Below, one piece after another: positions 14,328 through 22,052 of a stretch of 64,000 bases of DNA. This DNA comes from Anaerolineales bacterium (GTDB taxonomy: Bacteria > Chloroflexota > Anaerolineae > Anaerolineales > UBA6663). The number at the start of each line of letters is the position of its first letter. The first letter of the stretch is position 1. Below the pieces are notes generated by a model, which worked only from the letters and a program-made list of their open reading frames with translations, did not search any database and was not told the origin of the DNA. The position numbers were made by a program, and so were the translations under genes. The DNA lies in the NCBI GenBank assembly GCA_020850595.1, contig JADZEK010000109.1, forward strand, positions 1-64,000, in the 5' to 3' direction.

Positions 14328-16676
14328 ATGGCCAACGAAGCCAAGCCCAAACACCAGGTGATTTTTCAGCCTGCCGGCAGCCGCGGGCTGATTGAAGAAG
14401 GCACGACGCTGCTGGACGCGGCGCGCAGCCTGGGGGTCGAGATCGAGACTCCCTGCGGCGGTCGGCTAATGTGTTCCAAGTGCCGAGTGCGGGTGGAGGA
14501 AGGCTTCTTCGAGCGCTTCGGCATCGAATCGGGCCCGCAGCACCTGAACCCGGTGCTAGAGAAGGAACGCTCGTTCTTCCACAGCAAGGGCCTGACCGAG
14601 CCGAACCTGCGCCAGAGCTGCGTGGCGACCGTGCACGGCCCGGTGGTCGTGTTCGTCCCCGAAGAGAGCCGGGCCGTCAAGCAACTCATCCGCAAGTCGG
14701 CGCGCGAGCTTAACATCGCCGTCCAACCCGCGGTGCGCCGCTACTACGTGGAGCTCAAGCCCGCCACCCTGCACGACCCGCTGGGCGATTGGGAGCGGCT
14801 GCAAGCCGCGCTGGCCGACCAGCACCACCTGACGAACCTGAGCCTGGACATCGAAGCGCTTCGGCAGCTCCAGCGGCAAGTGCGGGCGGGCCAGTGGAAG
14901 GCGACGGCCTTCGTGTGGCACGGGCGCGAGGTGATCCGGGTGGCGCCGGGCTTCGCCGATTACGCCTTGGGCCTGGCCGTGGACGTCGGCACGACCACCA
15001 TGGCCGGATTCTTGTGCGACCTGGATAGCGGCCGGGTGCTGGCCACCGAGTCCATGATGAACCCGCAGACACCCTATGGCGACGACGTGATGGCCCGCAT
15101 CACCTACGCCATCACTCACCCCGACGGGCTGGCCAAGCTGCACCGGGCCGTGCTCGACGGGCTGAACACCATCGTGGCCCGGGTGTGCGCGACGGCCGGT
15201 TTCGCGCCGGAGGAGATTGCCGAGGTCGTGCTGGTAGGCAACACCTGCATGGACCACATCTTCCTAAACATCTTCCCCAAGTACGTCGGCGTCTCGCCGT
15301 TTGCGCCGGCCATCCACCACTCGGTGGATGTGAAGGCGCGCGACTTTGGCCTGACGATCTTGCCCTCGGGCAACGTGCACGTGCTGCCCAACGAAGCGGG
15401 CTTCGTCGGCTCCGACAACATGGCCTGCGTGATCGCCGAGGAGCCTTACAACCAGGACGACATTATGCTGGTGATTGACATCGGCACCAACGGCGAGATG
15501 GTGCTGGGCAACCGGCACAAGCTCATTTCGGCCTCGGTGCCCACCGGCCCGGCCTTCGAGGGCGCGCAGATCCAGTACGGCATGCGGGCGGCCGTGGGGG
15601 CCATCGAGAAGGTGGATATTGACCCGATGACCTGGGATGTGCGCTTCCGAGTGATCGGCCAGGAAGCCTGGTCTAGCGAACTGCCGGCCGAGACCATCCA
15701 GGCCCGCGGGTTGTGCGGCTCCGCGATGATTGACCTGGGCTGGGAGCTGTACCGGGCGGGCGTGGTGGATGTGACCGGCCGCTTCTCCAAGGAGACCCAC
15801 TCGCCCCGCCTGCGCGAAGGGCCTGACGGCCCCGAGTTCGTCCTGGCCTGGGCCAATCAGACCGCCATCGGCCGGGATATCACGTTCAACGTTAGTGACA
15901 TGCGGGCGCTGCAACTGGCGAAGTCGGCCATGTATTCGGCGGCCAAGATCATGATGCGCCGCCTGGGTGTGACCCACCTCGACCGGGTGGTGCTGGCCGG
16001 CGCCTTCGGCAGTTTCATTGACAAGGTCAAGGCCATGGCCATGGGCCTGTACCCAGACTGCGAGCTGCGCCAGGTTTACGCGGTGGGCAACGCCGCCGGC
16101 GACGGGGCGCGCATCGCGCTGCTTAACGTGGATAAGCGCGCCGAGGCCGACCGGATCGCTCGCCAGATCGAATACGTCGAGCTGACGGTCGAGCCGGACT
16201 TCGAGAAGCAGTTTGCCGCCGCCATGCACTTCCCTCACATGACCGACTCATTCCCGCACCTGCAAAAGATGCTCGACCGAGCCACTCACGACCGGGCGCA
16301 GCGCCTGCTGCAAAACAACCCGCTCTTTCGCAGCCTGCCGGCGCGCGCCCTGCGCGAGTTGGCCGGGGTGACCGAGGAGATCCGCTTCCGGAAGAACAGC
16401 GTTATCTTTGCCGAAGCCAGCCCACCCACGGCCCTTTACCTCATTAAAGAAGGCGCCGTGGAGCTTGCCCGTCCAGATGGCGCCGCCCCCGCCGGCGCAC
16501 TGGCCGTGGGCGCGGTGCTCAACGGCGTAGCGGTGGCGGGGGGCCGGCCGCACGCCGCCGCTGCGCGGGCGACAGCTCTGAACACACGCCTGCTGGCCAT
16601 CCCGTGCGCCGAGGTGGCCCGCATACTGGAGGCCGAGCCGGCCTGGCGCGATATCCTGGCCCAGGCCGGCGCTTAG
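14328..16676 (+). CDS. RACo-like reductive activator of corrinoid proteins with C-terminal cyclic-nucleotide-binding domain
   Basis: 782 residues from the ATG at 14328. Residues 8-100 are a [2Fe-2S] ferredoxin domain with Cys43, Cys49, Cys52 and Cys98. A linker leads to the ASKHA/DUF4445 region with ATP-binding motifs 'AVDVGTTTMAGF' and 'VIDIGTNGEMVLG'. Such proteins (RACo, RamA relatives) reduce Co(II) corrinoid to Co(I) at the cost of ATP. Unusually, the last 125 residues (after 'LLQNNPLFRSLP') look like a CAP_ED/cNMP-binding domain. This would couple activation to a ligand. The neighbours are its likely targets: three methyltransferases and the corrinoid protein at 17851. Confidence 0.85.
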   Translation: MANEAKPKHQVIFQPAGSRGLIEEGTTLLDAARSLGVEIETPCGGRLMCSKCRVRVEEGFFERFGIESGPQHLNPVLEKERSFFHSKGLTEPNLRQSCVATVHGPVVVFVPEESRAVKQLIRKSARELNIAVQPAVRRYYVELKPATLHDPLGDWERLQAALADQHHLTNLSLDIEALRQLQRQVRAGQWKATAFVWHGREVIRVAPGFADYALGLAVDVGTTTMAGFLCDLDSGRVLATESMMNPQTPYGDDVMARITYAITHPDGLAKLHRAVLDGLNTIVARVCATAGFAPEEIAEVVLVGNTCMDHIFLNIFPKYVGVSPFAPAIHHSVDVKARDFGLTILPSGNVHVLPNEAGFVGSDNMACVIAEEPYNQDDIMLVIDIGTNGEMVLGNRHKLISASVPTGPAFEGAQIQYGMRAAVGAIEKVDIDPMTWDVRFRVIGQEAWSSELPAETIQARGLCGSAMIDLGWELYRAGVVDVTGRFSKETHSPRLREGPDGPEFVLAWANQTAIGRDITFNVSDMRALQLAKSAMYSAAKIMMRRLGVTHLDRVVLAGAFGSFIDKVKAMAMGLYPDCELRQVYAVGNAAGDGARIALLNVDKRAEADRIARQIEYVELTVEPDFEKQFAAAMHFPHMTDSFPHLQKMLDRATHDRAQRLLQNNPLFRSLPARALRELAGVTEEIRFRKNSVIFAEASPPTALYLIKEGAVELARPDGAAPAGALAVGAVLNGVAVAGGRPHAAAARATALNTRLLAIPCAEVARILEAEPAWRDILAQAGA

Positions 16677-16698
16677 CATTGCCATACAGGAGAACACC

Positions 16699-17811
16699 AT
16701 GCCCGAAAATTCACGCGATGCGGTCCTGAAGGTGCTGCGCGGGCAGAAGGCCGATCACATCCCCAACTTCTCGGGGATGGGCAGCATCACGCTGCACGGC
16801 ATCGAACAGCTCGGCTACCGCTTCAATGAGATCCACGTCGACCCGCGCAAGATGGCCGACGCGGCTGCCAGCACCTATCGGCTCTATGGGGTCGAGAGCG
16901 CGGTAGTGCCCTTCGACATGGGGGTCGTGGCCGAGTCGCTCGGCGCGACGGTCAAGTACTACGAGAAGGCCGACCTGGGGCAGATCATCTACCCGACCAT
17001 GACGCGCAAGGTGATTGACCGGAGCACCGTCGTGGCGCCGGAAGGAGTGAGCGCAGCCGACGCACCGGCCTATGTCATGAAGGAAGTCGAACGCCAGATC
17101 AGCGAGTTCAGCTTCCAGCGGCCGGCCGACCTGGCCACGCGTGGGCGCCTGCCGGTCGTGCTGGAAGCGCTGCGCTTGCTCAAGCGCGAGGTCGGCGACC
17201 AGGTGGCCATCGGCTCGTGGACCCTGGGGCCGTTCACCGAGTTGGGGCAAGTGCTGGACCTGGAAGTGCTGCTGAAGATGGCCGGGCGCAAGCCGCAGGT
17301 GGTGGCGCGCCACCTGGCGTTCATGGTGGACTACCTGGCCGACGTCATCGCGCTGTACATTGACGCCGGGGCCGATTTCATCACCGTGCGCGAGATGGGC
17401 GCGACCGCCAGCATCCTCAGCCCGCGCATGTTCAAGGCCCTGGTGCTGCCCAACCTGCAAGCGCTCTTCAGCCGCATCACCCAGGTGCCGACCATCCTGC
17501 ACATCTGTGGTGACACCAACCCCATCATCGAGATGATGGCGCAGGCGGGCGCCTCGGCGCTGAGCGTGGACCAGGTGAACCGGCTGCCGGAGAGCCGCGC
17601 CAAAGTGCCGGGGGCGGTGCTGCTGGGCAACTATATGGCTTACGGCGCGCCATTCTGCGAAGGCCGCCCGGAAGAAGTGGAAGCGCTGATCCGGCAGTCT
17701 ATCGAGCAGGGCGCTGATGGCATCTGGCCCGGCTGCGACATCTGGCCGGTGGTGCCGCCCGAGAACATGCGGGCCATGATGGCGGCGATGGAGAAGTACG
17801 GCGCCCGCTGA
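16699..17811 (+). CDS. UroD/MtaA-type zinc methyltransferase 3
   Basis: 370 residues, more diverged from copies 1 and 2 and closer in style to MtaA/MtbA and the CmuA N-terminal domain. Zinc ligands: His268-x-Cys270 in 'ILHICGDTN' and Cys346 in 'WPGCDIWPV'. A typical 'IGSWTLGPFTELGQV' segment and an 'ICGDTNPIIEMMAQAG' segment are present. ATG with CAGGAG upstream. It sits directly before the corrinoid-protein gene, so it is the best candidate for the cognate methylcorrinoid:thiol methyltransferase. CmuA joins these two domains in one chain; here they are separate. Confidence 0.87.
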   Translation: MPENSRDAVLKVLRGQKADHIPNFSGMGSITLHGIEQLGYRFNEIHVDPRKMADAAASTYRLYGVESAVVPFDMGVVAESLGATVKYYEKADLGQIIYPTMTRKVIDRSTVVAPEGVSAADAPAYVMKEVERQISEFSFQRPADLATRGRLPVVLEALRLLKREVGDQVAIGSWTLGPFTELGQVLDLEVLLKMAGRKPQVVARHLAFMVDYLADVIALYIDAGADFITVREMGATASILSPRMFKALVLPNLQALFSRITQVPTILHICGDTNPIIEMMAQAGASALSVDQVNRLPESRAKVPGAVLLGNYMAYGAPFCEGRPEEVEALIRQSIEQGADGIWPGCDIWPVVPPENMRAMMAAMEKYGAR

Positions 17812-17850
17812 CGCGCGCCGGACTTCTAACGATGGACGACGGAGGCTGCA

Positions 17851-18588
17851 ATGCCAACCCCAGAACGACAGGCTGATATTCTTGAGCGACTGAAGAACGG
17901 CGTGATCGAGTACGACGAAGACGGCGTCAGCCGTGCGGCCAACGACGCGCTGGCCGAAGGCATGGATGCCTACAAGGCCGTGATGGACGGCCTGGCCGCC
18001 GGCATGGACGTGGTCGGCAAATACTTTGCCACGGGCGAATACTTCGTGCCCGAAGTCTTGATGTGCGCCGACGCGCTGTACGCCGGGCTGAACCTGCTCA
18101 AGCCCCATATCAAGATGGACCCGGCAACCATGGTGAAGGGCACGGTGGTCATCGGCACCGTCGAGGGCGACATCCACGACATCGGCAAAAACCTGGTCAA
18201 GATGATGTTCGAAGTGGCCGGCTTTACCGTGCACGACCTCGGGCGCGATGTGCCGCTGGACTCCTTCGTGGACCGCTACCTGGAGACCGATGCCGACATC
18301 GTGTGTATGAGCGCCATGATGACCACGACCATGATCGGTATGCCGGTGGTGATCGAGAAGGTGCGCGCCAAGAACCCCAACGCCAAGATCATGATCGGCG
18401 GCGCGCCCATCAATGAAGACATTGCCAACAAGTGGGGCGCCGACGGCACCGGCAAGGACGCCCCCAACGCCCTGCAAGAGGCGCTCAACATGGTCGGCGT
18501 GCTGCGCGACCTGGGCGATCAATTCAAGACCGACCGCCAGCAGAAAGAGTGGGGCGCAGACGGTCTGCTGGATGCGACCCGCAGCTAG
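17851..18588 (+). CDS. Corrinoid (B12-binding) methyl carrier protein, MtaC/MtbC-type
   Basis: 245 residues. Residues 1-95 are the helical B12-binding cap ('AVMDGLAAGMDVVGKYFATGEYFVPEVLM' in its usual place). Residues 95-225 are the Rossmann-like cobalamin domain with D-x-H-x-x-G: 'GDIHDIGKN' with His109 as lower cobalt ligand. The tail from about residue 195 (KWGADGTGKDAPN) is longer than in simple MtaC. The methyl group cycles between Co(I) and methyl-Co(III). It shares an operon with three methyltransferases, a RACo-like activator and an MtrH homologue. Confidence 0.92.
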   Translation: MPTPERQADILERLKNGVIEYDEDGVSRAANDALAEGMDAYKAVMDGLAAGMDVVGKYFATGEYFVPEVLMCADALYAGLNLLKPHIKMDPATMVKGTVVIGTVEGDIHDIGKNLVKMMFEVAGFTVHDLGRDVPLDSFVDRYLETDADIVCMSAMMTTTMIGMPVVIEKVRAKNPNAKIMIGGAPINEDIANKWGADGTGKDAPNALQEALNMVGVLRDLGDQFKTDRQQKEWGADGLLDATRS

Positions 18589-19200
18589 GTGGCCGGCGGG
18601 TTGGCACGGGACGACCAGATGGCAGAAACAGAACCAGTCGCCGCTCGCCTGCTGCGAGGCGATAGCGGCCTGACCGACCTGATTGACGCGCGTGACCTGC
18701 CTAAGCACGACCAGCGCTTCGAGGTGCTGGGCGCGCTGGATGAAGCCTCGTCGGCGCTGGGCGTGGCGCGCGCAGTTTCAACGCGATCCGAGACGCGCGC
18801 GCTGCTCCTCGACATCCAGCGCGACCTGTGCTGGATGATGTCGGAGTTGGCCGTCGCTCGCCCGGCCCTGGCCAGAGCGCCGGCCTACATCACGCCGGAG
18901 CGCCTGCACGCGTTGGAGCAGGCCTTTGATGCCCTGGCCGCCGCGTACCCGTCGCCGCCGGCATTCACCGTCCCCGGCGACAGCCTGGTTGGGGCGTTGC
19001 TCCACCTGGCGCGCTCGATTGTGCGCCGCGCCGAGCGGCATGTCACGCGGCTGGCGCACGCGGCGCCGCTGCCCAACCCCCACATCCTCCCCTACCTCAA
19101 CCGGCTGTCCACGCTGGTGTTCGTACTGGCGCGCGCAGAAGAGGCCGAGGCGGGGCTGGCTGCGCCGACCCTGGCCCACGGGACGAGGGGCGGCCTGTGA
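18589..19200 (+). CDS. PduO-type cob(I)alamin adenosyltransferase
   Basis: 203 residues from GTG 18589 (ATG 18619 is an alternative). The five-helix-bundle signature is clear: 'GDSGLTDLIDARDLPKHDQRFE', 'GALDEASSALGVARA', 'IQRDLCWMMSELA', 'VPGDSLVGALLHLARSIVRRAER' and 'LPYLNRLSTLVFVLAR' (each read as short motifs). The canonical T-rich ATP loop is altered: GDSGLTDL instead of TKxGDxGxT. It would make adenosylcobalamin, which methyl transfer does not need, so it may serve corrinoid salvage or have been adapted to load the carrier protein. Confidence 0.82.
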   Translation: MAGGLARDDQMAETEPVAARLLRGDSGLTDLIDARDLPKHDQRFEVLGALDEASSALGVARAVSTRSETRALLLDIQRDLCWMMSELAVARPALARAPAYITPERLHALEQAFDALAAAYPSPPAFTVPGDSLVGALLHLARSIVRRAERHVTRLAHAAPLPNPHILPYLNRLSTLVFVLARAEEAEAGLAAPTLAHGTRGGL

Positions 19201-20087
19201 AGAACCTGGTCCCGCTGCCTTATCGGCGCGTAAGCGTTCAGCCCTACGCCGGGGCGCTGACCGCGACCGGTCTCCGGGAGCACTTCCTGGGACGCGAGGC
19301 TTATCGCCGCACTGATTATGTCGTTTTGCAGCAGGGTGGCGACACGGCCCTCATCGCGATCAGCGCGCCCGATCGGCAGTCGCTATTCAGCCCAATTGAA
19401 ACGGTCGAGGTGCTGGCCCTGCCCGAGGCGTGCCGGTTTGTCGAGTCGTCCGAGGTAGACACCGGCAACCGCTCAGCCCTGGCCGAGGCCGCGCATCAGG
19501 CCGGCGTGGGCGCAGACGGCACGCTGGTCGTGCGCGGGAAGTACGGGCACGTCAACTTCATCCATCACCCCAACCCGCTGGTCATCCGTGTCGTCGAGGT
19601 GGCGCCGCCCGAGCCGCCCAAGCTGTTCGGGCTGGCGCAGCACGTGTTGAGCTACGCCGACCTGCCGGCGATCCGGCTGGAGCTGGAGCGCCTCGACCTG
19701 AACGACCTGGCCGCGGGGCGCCGCCCACCGGCGTTCCTGGTGCCGTGCCGGTCGGGCGGGCTAGAGCGGCTGGGCGCGCCGATCTACTTCCTGGACGAAC
19801 GGCCCGCCACGCGACAGGATTGGCTGCTAATCGGATGCGAGCGCAGCCTGCAGTTCCACCGGCACTACTACGGCGACGAGCCGCCGCGCATCGAGATGTG
19901 CCCGCGCCGGCTGGCCGAGCTGCGCGGCTCGCCCACGCTGCTCAAGTGCTGCCTGCTCGAATTCGACATCGAGCTAGACGGCCAGACGGCGGTGGTGCCG
20001 TGGGGCGCCGACCTGGTAATGGTTGAAGCCGCGCTGCGCCGGCTGGCGAGCCAGTCGGCCGCGACGCCCCAGGCAGGGCCGGCATGA
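19197..20087 (+). CDS. Uncharacterised 296-aa protein at the head of the CoM gene set
   Basis: No family recognised. It starts at a GTG overlapping the previous stop, and its own stop overlaps the comA-like ATG, so it is coupled to both. Visible features are 'GREAYRRTDYVVLQQGGD', 'VRGKYGHVNFIHHPNPLVIRV', 'PAFLVPCRSGGLERLG', and a Cys-rich end 'IEMCPRRLAEL' and 'LLKCCLLEFDIE'. There are many His and Cys but no canonical metal motif and no membrane helix. Position suggests a part in CoM synthesis or use, for example sulfonate handling or sulfur delivery. Confidence 0.65.
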   Translation: MKNLVPLPYRRVSVQPYAGALTATGLREHFLGREAYRRTDYVVLQQGGDTALIAISAPDRQSLFSPIETVEVLALPEACRFVESSEVDTGNRSALAEAAHQAGVGADGTLVVRGKYGHVNFIHHPNPLVIRVVEVAPPEPPKLFGLAQHVLSYADLPAIRLELERLDLNDLAAGRRPPAFLVPCRSGGLERLGAPIYFLDERPATRQDWLLIGCERSLQFHRHYYGDEPPRIEMCPRRLAELRGSPTLLKCCLLEFDIELDGQTAVVPWGADLVMVEAALRRLASQSAATPQAGPA

Positions 20088-20953
20088 AGGCCTGGGCGGG
20101 CGTCTTCCCCGGGCTGGGCGCGCGCAGCCGAAAACCGCGCACCGCGGGCCTGACCATGGTGATTGACAAGGGCCAGGGACCGCACGCCACGGCCGATCTG
20201 CTGGCGCAGGGTGCCGACTACCTCGATCACTGGAAACTGTCCTTTGGCACCTCGGCCCTGCTGGACGAAGACGACCTACGCGCCAAGATCGCCCTGATCA
20301 AGCAGCATGGCATCCTCACCTATCCGGGCGGCACGCTCACCGAATACGCCCTCGTGCGCGGCAAGTGCCGCGAGTTTTTCGAGCGGGCGCGCGAGCTTGG
20401 CTTTAACGCCGTGGAGGTCTCCGACGGCACAATCGAACTGTCGGCTCCAGACCGGCACGCGATGATAAACTGCGCCCACGACCTCGGGCTGGCGGTGGTC
20501 GCCGAGGTGGGCAAGAAGGACCCGCGCCGCCAACCCCAGGCGCGCGTGCTGGCCGCGCTAGCCCAGGCCGATTTCGAGGCGGGCGCCGACTGGGTCATTG
20601 TCGAGGCGCGCGAATCGGGCAAGGGCGTTGGGGTGTACGACAGCGATGGGCGCGTGACCGAATACGACGTGGGCGTGATCGCGGCCGCCCTCGACACCTA
20701 CCTGGGGCGCCTGATCTGGGAAGCGCCGCTTAAAAGCCAGCAGGAGTATTTCATCCTGCGCTTTGGCCCAGATGTCAACCTGGGCAACATCCAGCCGCAC
20801 GAGCTGCTCGGCCTGGAAGCGCTGCGGGCCGGGCTGCGCTTTGAGACCTTTAAGCCGCTCGTGGAACAGATGGAGCACGAAGGCAGCCCCGACATCCCCT
20901 CGCTGTCTGATCGGGTGGCGCGCATGGCACGGCGCCGGCTGCCAGAGGCCTGA
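20084..20953 (+). CDS. comA: Phosphosulfolactate synthase (ComA/XcbB-type), first step of coenzyme M synthesis
   Basis: 289 residues. The family reaction adds sulfite to phosphoenolpyruvate to give (R)-phosphosulfolactate. Characteristic motifs in order: 'KPRTAGLTMVIDKGQG', 'YLDHWKLSFGTSALL', 'TYPGGTLTEYAL', 'GFNAVEVSDGTIEL', 'VVAEVGKKDP', 'ADWVIVEARESGKGVGVYD', 'WEAPLKSQQEYFILRFGPDVN' (read as two motifs) and 'LGNIQP'. Length matches the family (about 250-290). The bacterial counterpart in Xanthobacter Py2 is XcbB1. Sulfite needed here could also be the product of the sHdr genes downstream, a notable link. It is coupled by ATGA overlap to the 296-aa protein. Confidence 0.92.
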   Translation: MKAWAGVFPGLGARSRKPRTAGLTMVIDKGQGPHATADLLAQGADYLDHWKLSFGTSALLDEDDLRAKIALIKQHGILTYPGGTLTEYALVRGKCREFFERARELGFNAVEVSDGTIELSAPDRHAMINCAHDLGLAVVAEVGKKDPRRQPQARVLAALAQADFEAGADWVIVEARESGKGVGVYDSDGRVTEYDVGVIAAALDTYLGRLIWEAPLKSQQEYFILRFGPDVNLGNIQPHELLGLEALRAGLRFETFKPLVEQMEHEGSPDIPSLSDRVARMARRRLPEA

Positions 20954-20975
20954 TCCGATCCACAAGGAGAACGCC

Positions 20976-22049
20976 ATGGGCCTGTTTCGGTTCGACACAC
21001 CGCAGCGCGTAGCGCGGATCGGCTCTCTGGAGTGCGGCGGTCAGCCGGGCGAACGGCCGCCGGTGCTGATGGCCAACATGTTCCAGACCGGGCACAAGAT
21101 CGTCGAGAGCCGCAAGCCGCCCCGCTGGGACAAGGCCAAAGCGCTCGATGAGATCAAACTGGTGGAGGCCATGTCGCACGAGACCGGCGTGCCGGCCATC
21201 ATCGGCATCGTGGCGCCCACGCCTGACGAGATCCAGGCCTATTGCGAGTGGTTCCTGTCAGTGAACGACACGCTGGTCTTTCAAATCGACACCTGGACCG
21301 AGGAGGCCCGCCGGGCCGGCGCGCGCTTCGTCAAGGCGGCCGGAGTACAGGACCGCTTCAACTACAACAGCATCACGGCCTGGGACCCTGACATCCCCGA
21401 CCAGGTCGCCGAACTGCGTGAGTGCGGCATCCGGTCGGTAATCTTGCAGCCATTTGACACCGACGACAAGCGCGCCACCGGTCGGGTCAAGTCGCTGCGC
21501 CGCATCCTGGCCCAAATTGAGGGCGGCCAGTTCGACTCAATCCTGGTAGACACCACCACCATGAACCTGCCGACCCAGGGCTTCTGCTACCTGGCCAACC
21601 GGCTGGTCAAGGAAGAGTTCGGCCTGCCCGTCGGCAACGCGCCGGCCAACGGGTCGTACATGTGGAAGTCGGTAATTGAGAAGTGGGGCCGCCCGGCGTT
21701 TCAGGGGATGGATGCCGCCATGCACGGTATCGCGGCGGTACTGTGGAACGACTGGATCGCCTACGGCCCGATCACGGGCACGCGCCGCGTCTTCACGGCC
21801 GTGGCCGCTGCCGTTGCGATGGTGACGGTGATGGCCTGGGACGAGGGCCTGGAGCTGCCGGAGGCCCCCGACCACCCGCTGAACAAGCACTTCCCCAAGG
21901 AAGTCGAGTTCATGCGCGGGCTGCGCCAGGCGCGCAGTGACCGGTTGATGGAACGCCAGCAGACCGTGGGCGATAAGCGCCGCGCCAAACGTGATACCGA
22001 TCTGATGCCTGACAGCGCCGCCGCCATCGAGCCTGACCCCCTGACCTGA
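20976..22049 (+). CDS. mtrH: MtrH/CmuB-like methylcorrinoid:tetrahydro(methano)pterin or folate methyltransferase
   Basis: 357 residues from the ATG at 20976 (AAGGAGAACGCC upstream). The N-terminus 'GSLECGGQPGERPPVLMANMF' and 'MFQTGHKIVESR' match the MtrH signature, and the TIM-barrel body carries 'VDTTTMNLPTQG', 'GLPVGNAPANGSYMW' and 'DAAMHGIAAVLWNDWIAYGPI'. MtrH moves methyl between a pterin and cobalamin. Stand-alone bacterial versions such as CmuB transfer to tetrahydrofolate. No other Mtr subunits are present, so no sodium-pumping complex forms. It sits inside the CoM gene set, tying methyl transfer to CoM. Confidence 0.9.
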   Translation: MGLFRFDTPQRVARIGSLECGGQPGERPPVLMANMFQTGHKIVESRKPPRWDKAKALDEIKLVEAMSHETGVPAIIGIVAPTPDEIQAYCEWFLSVNDTLVFQIDTWTEEARRAGARFVKAAGVQDRFNYNSITAWDPDIPDQVAELRECGIRSVILQPFDTDDKRATGRVKSLRRILAQIEGGQFDSILVDTTTMNLPTQGFCYLANRLVKEEFGLPVGNAPANGSYMWKSVIEKWGRPAFQGMDAAMHGIAAVLWNDWIAYGPITGTRRVFTAVAAAVAMVTVMAWDEGLELPEAPDHPLNKHFPKEVEFMRGLRQARSDRLMERQQTVGDKRRAKRDTDLMPDSAAAIEPDPLT

Positions 22050-22052
22050 GCC

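Noticed and set aside
16711-18708. Very long open frames on the minus strand opposite the methyltransferase genes (also around 24490-26604)
   Set aside because: They are antisense to clear genes, have biased His/Arg/Gly-rich composition and no recognisable domain; they result from high GC and low stop frequency.
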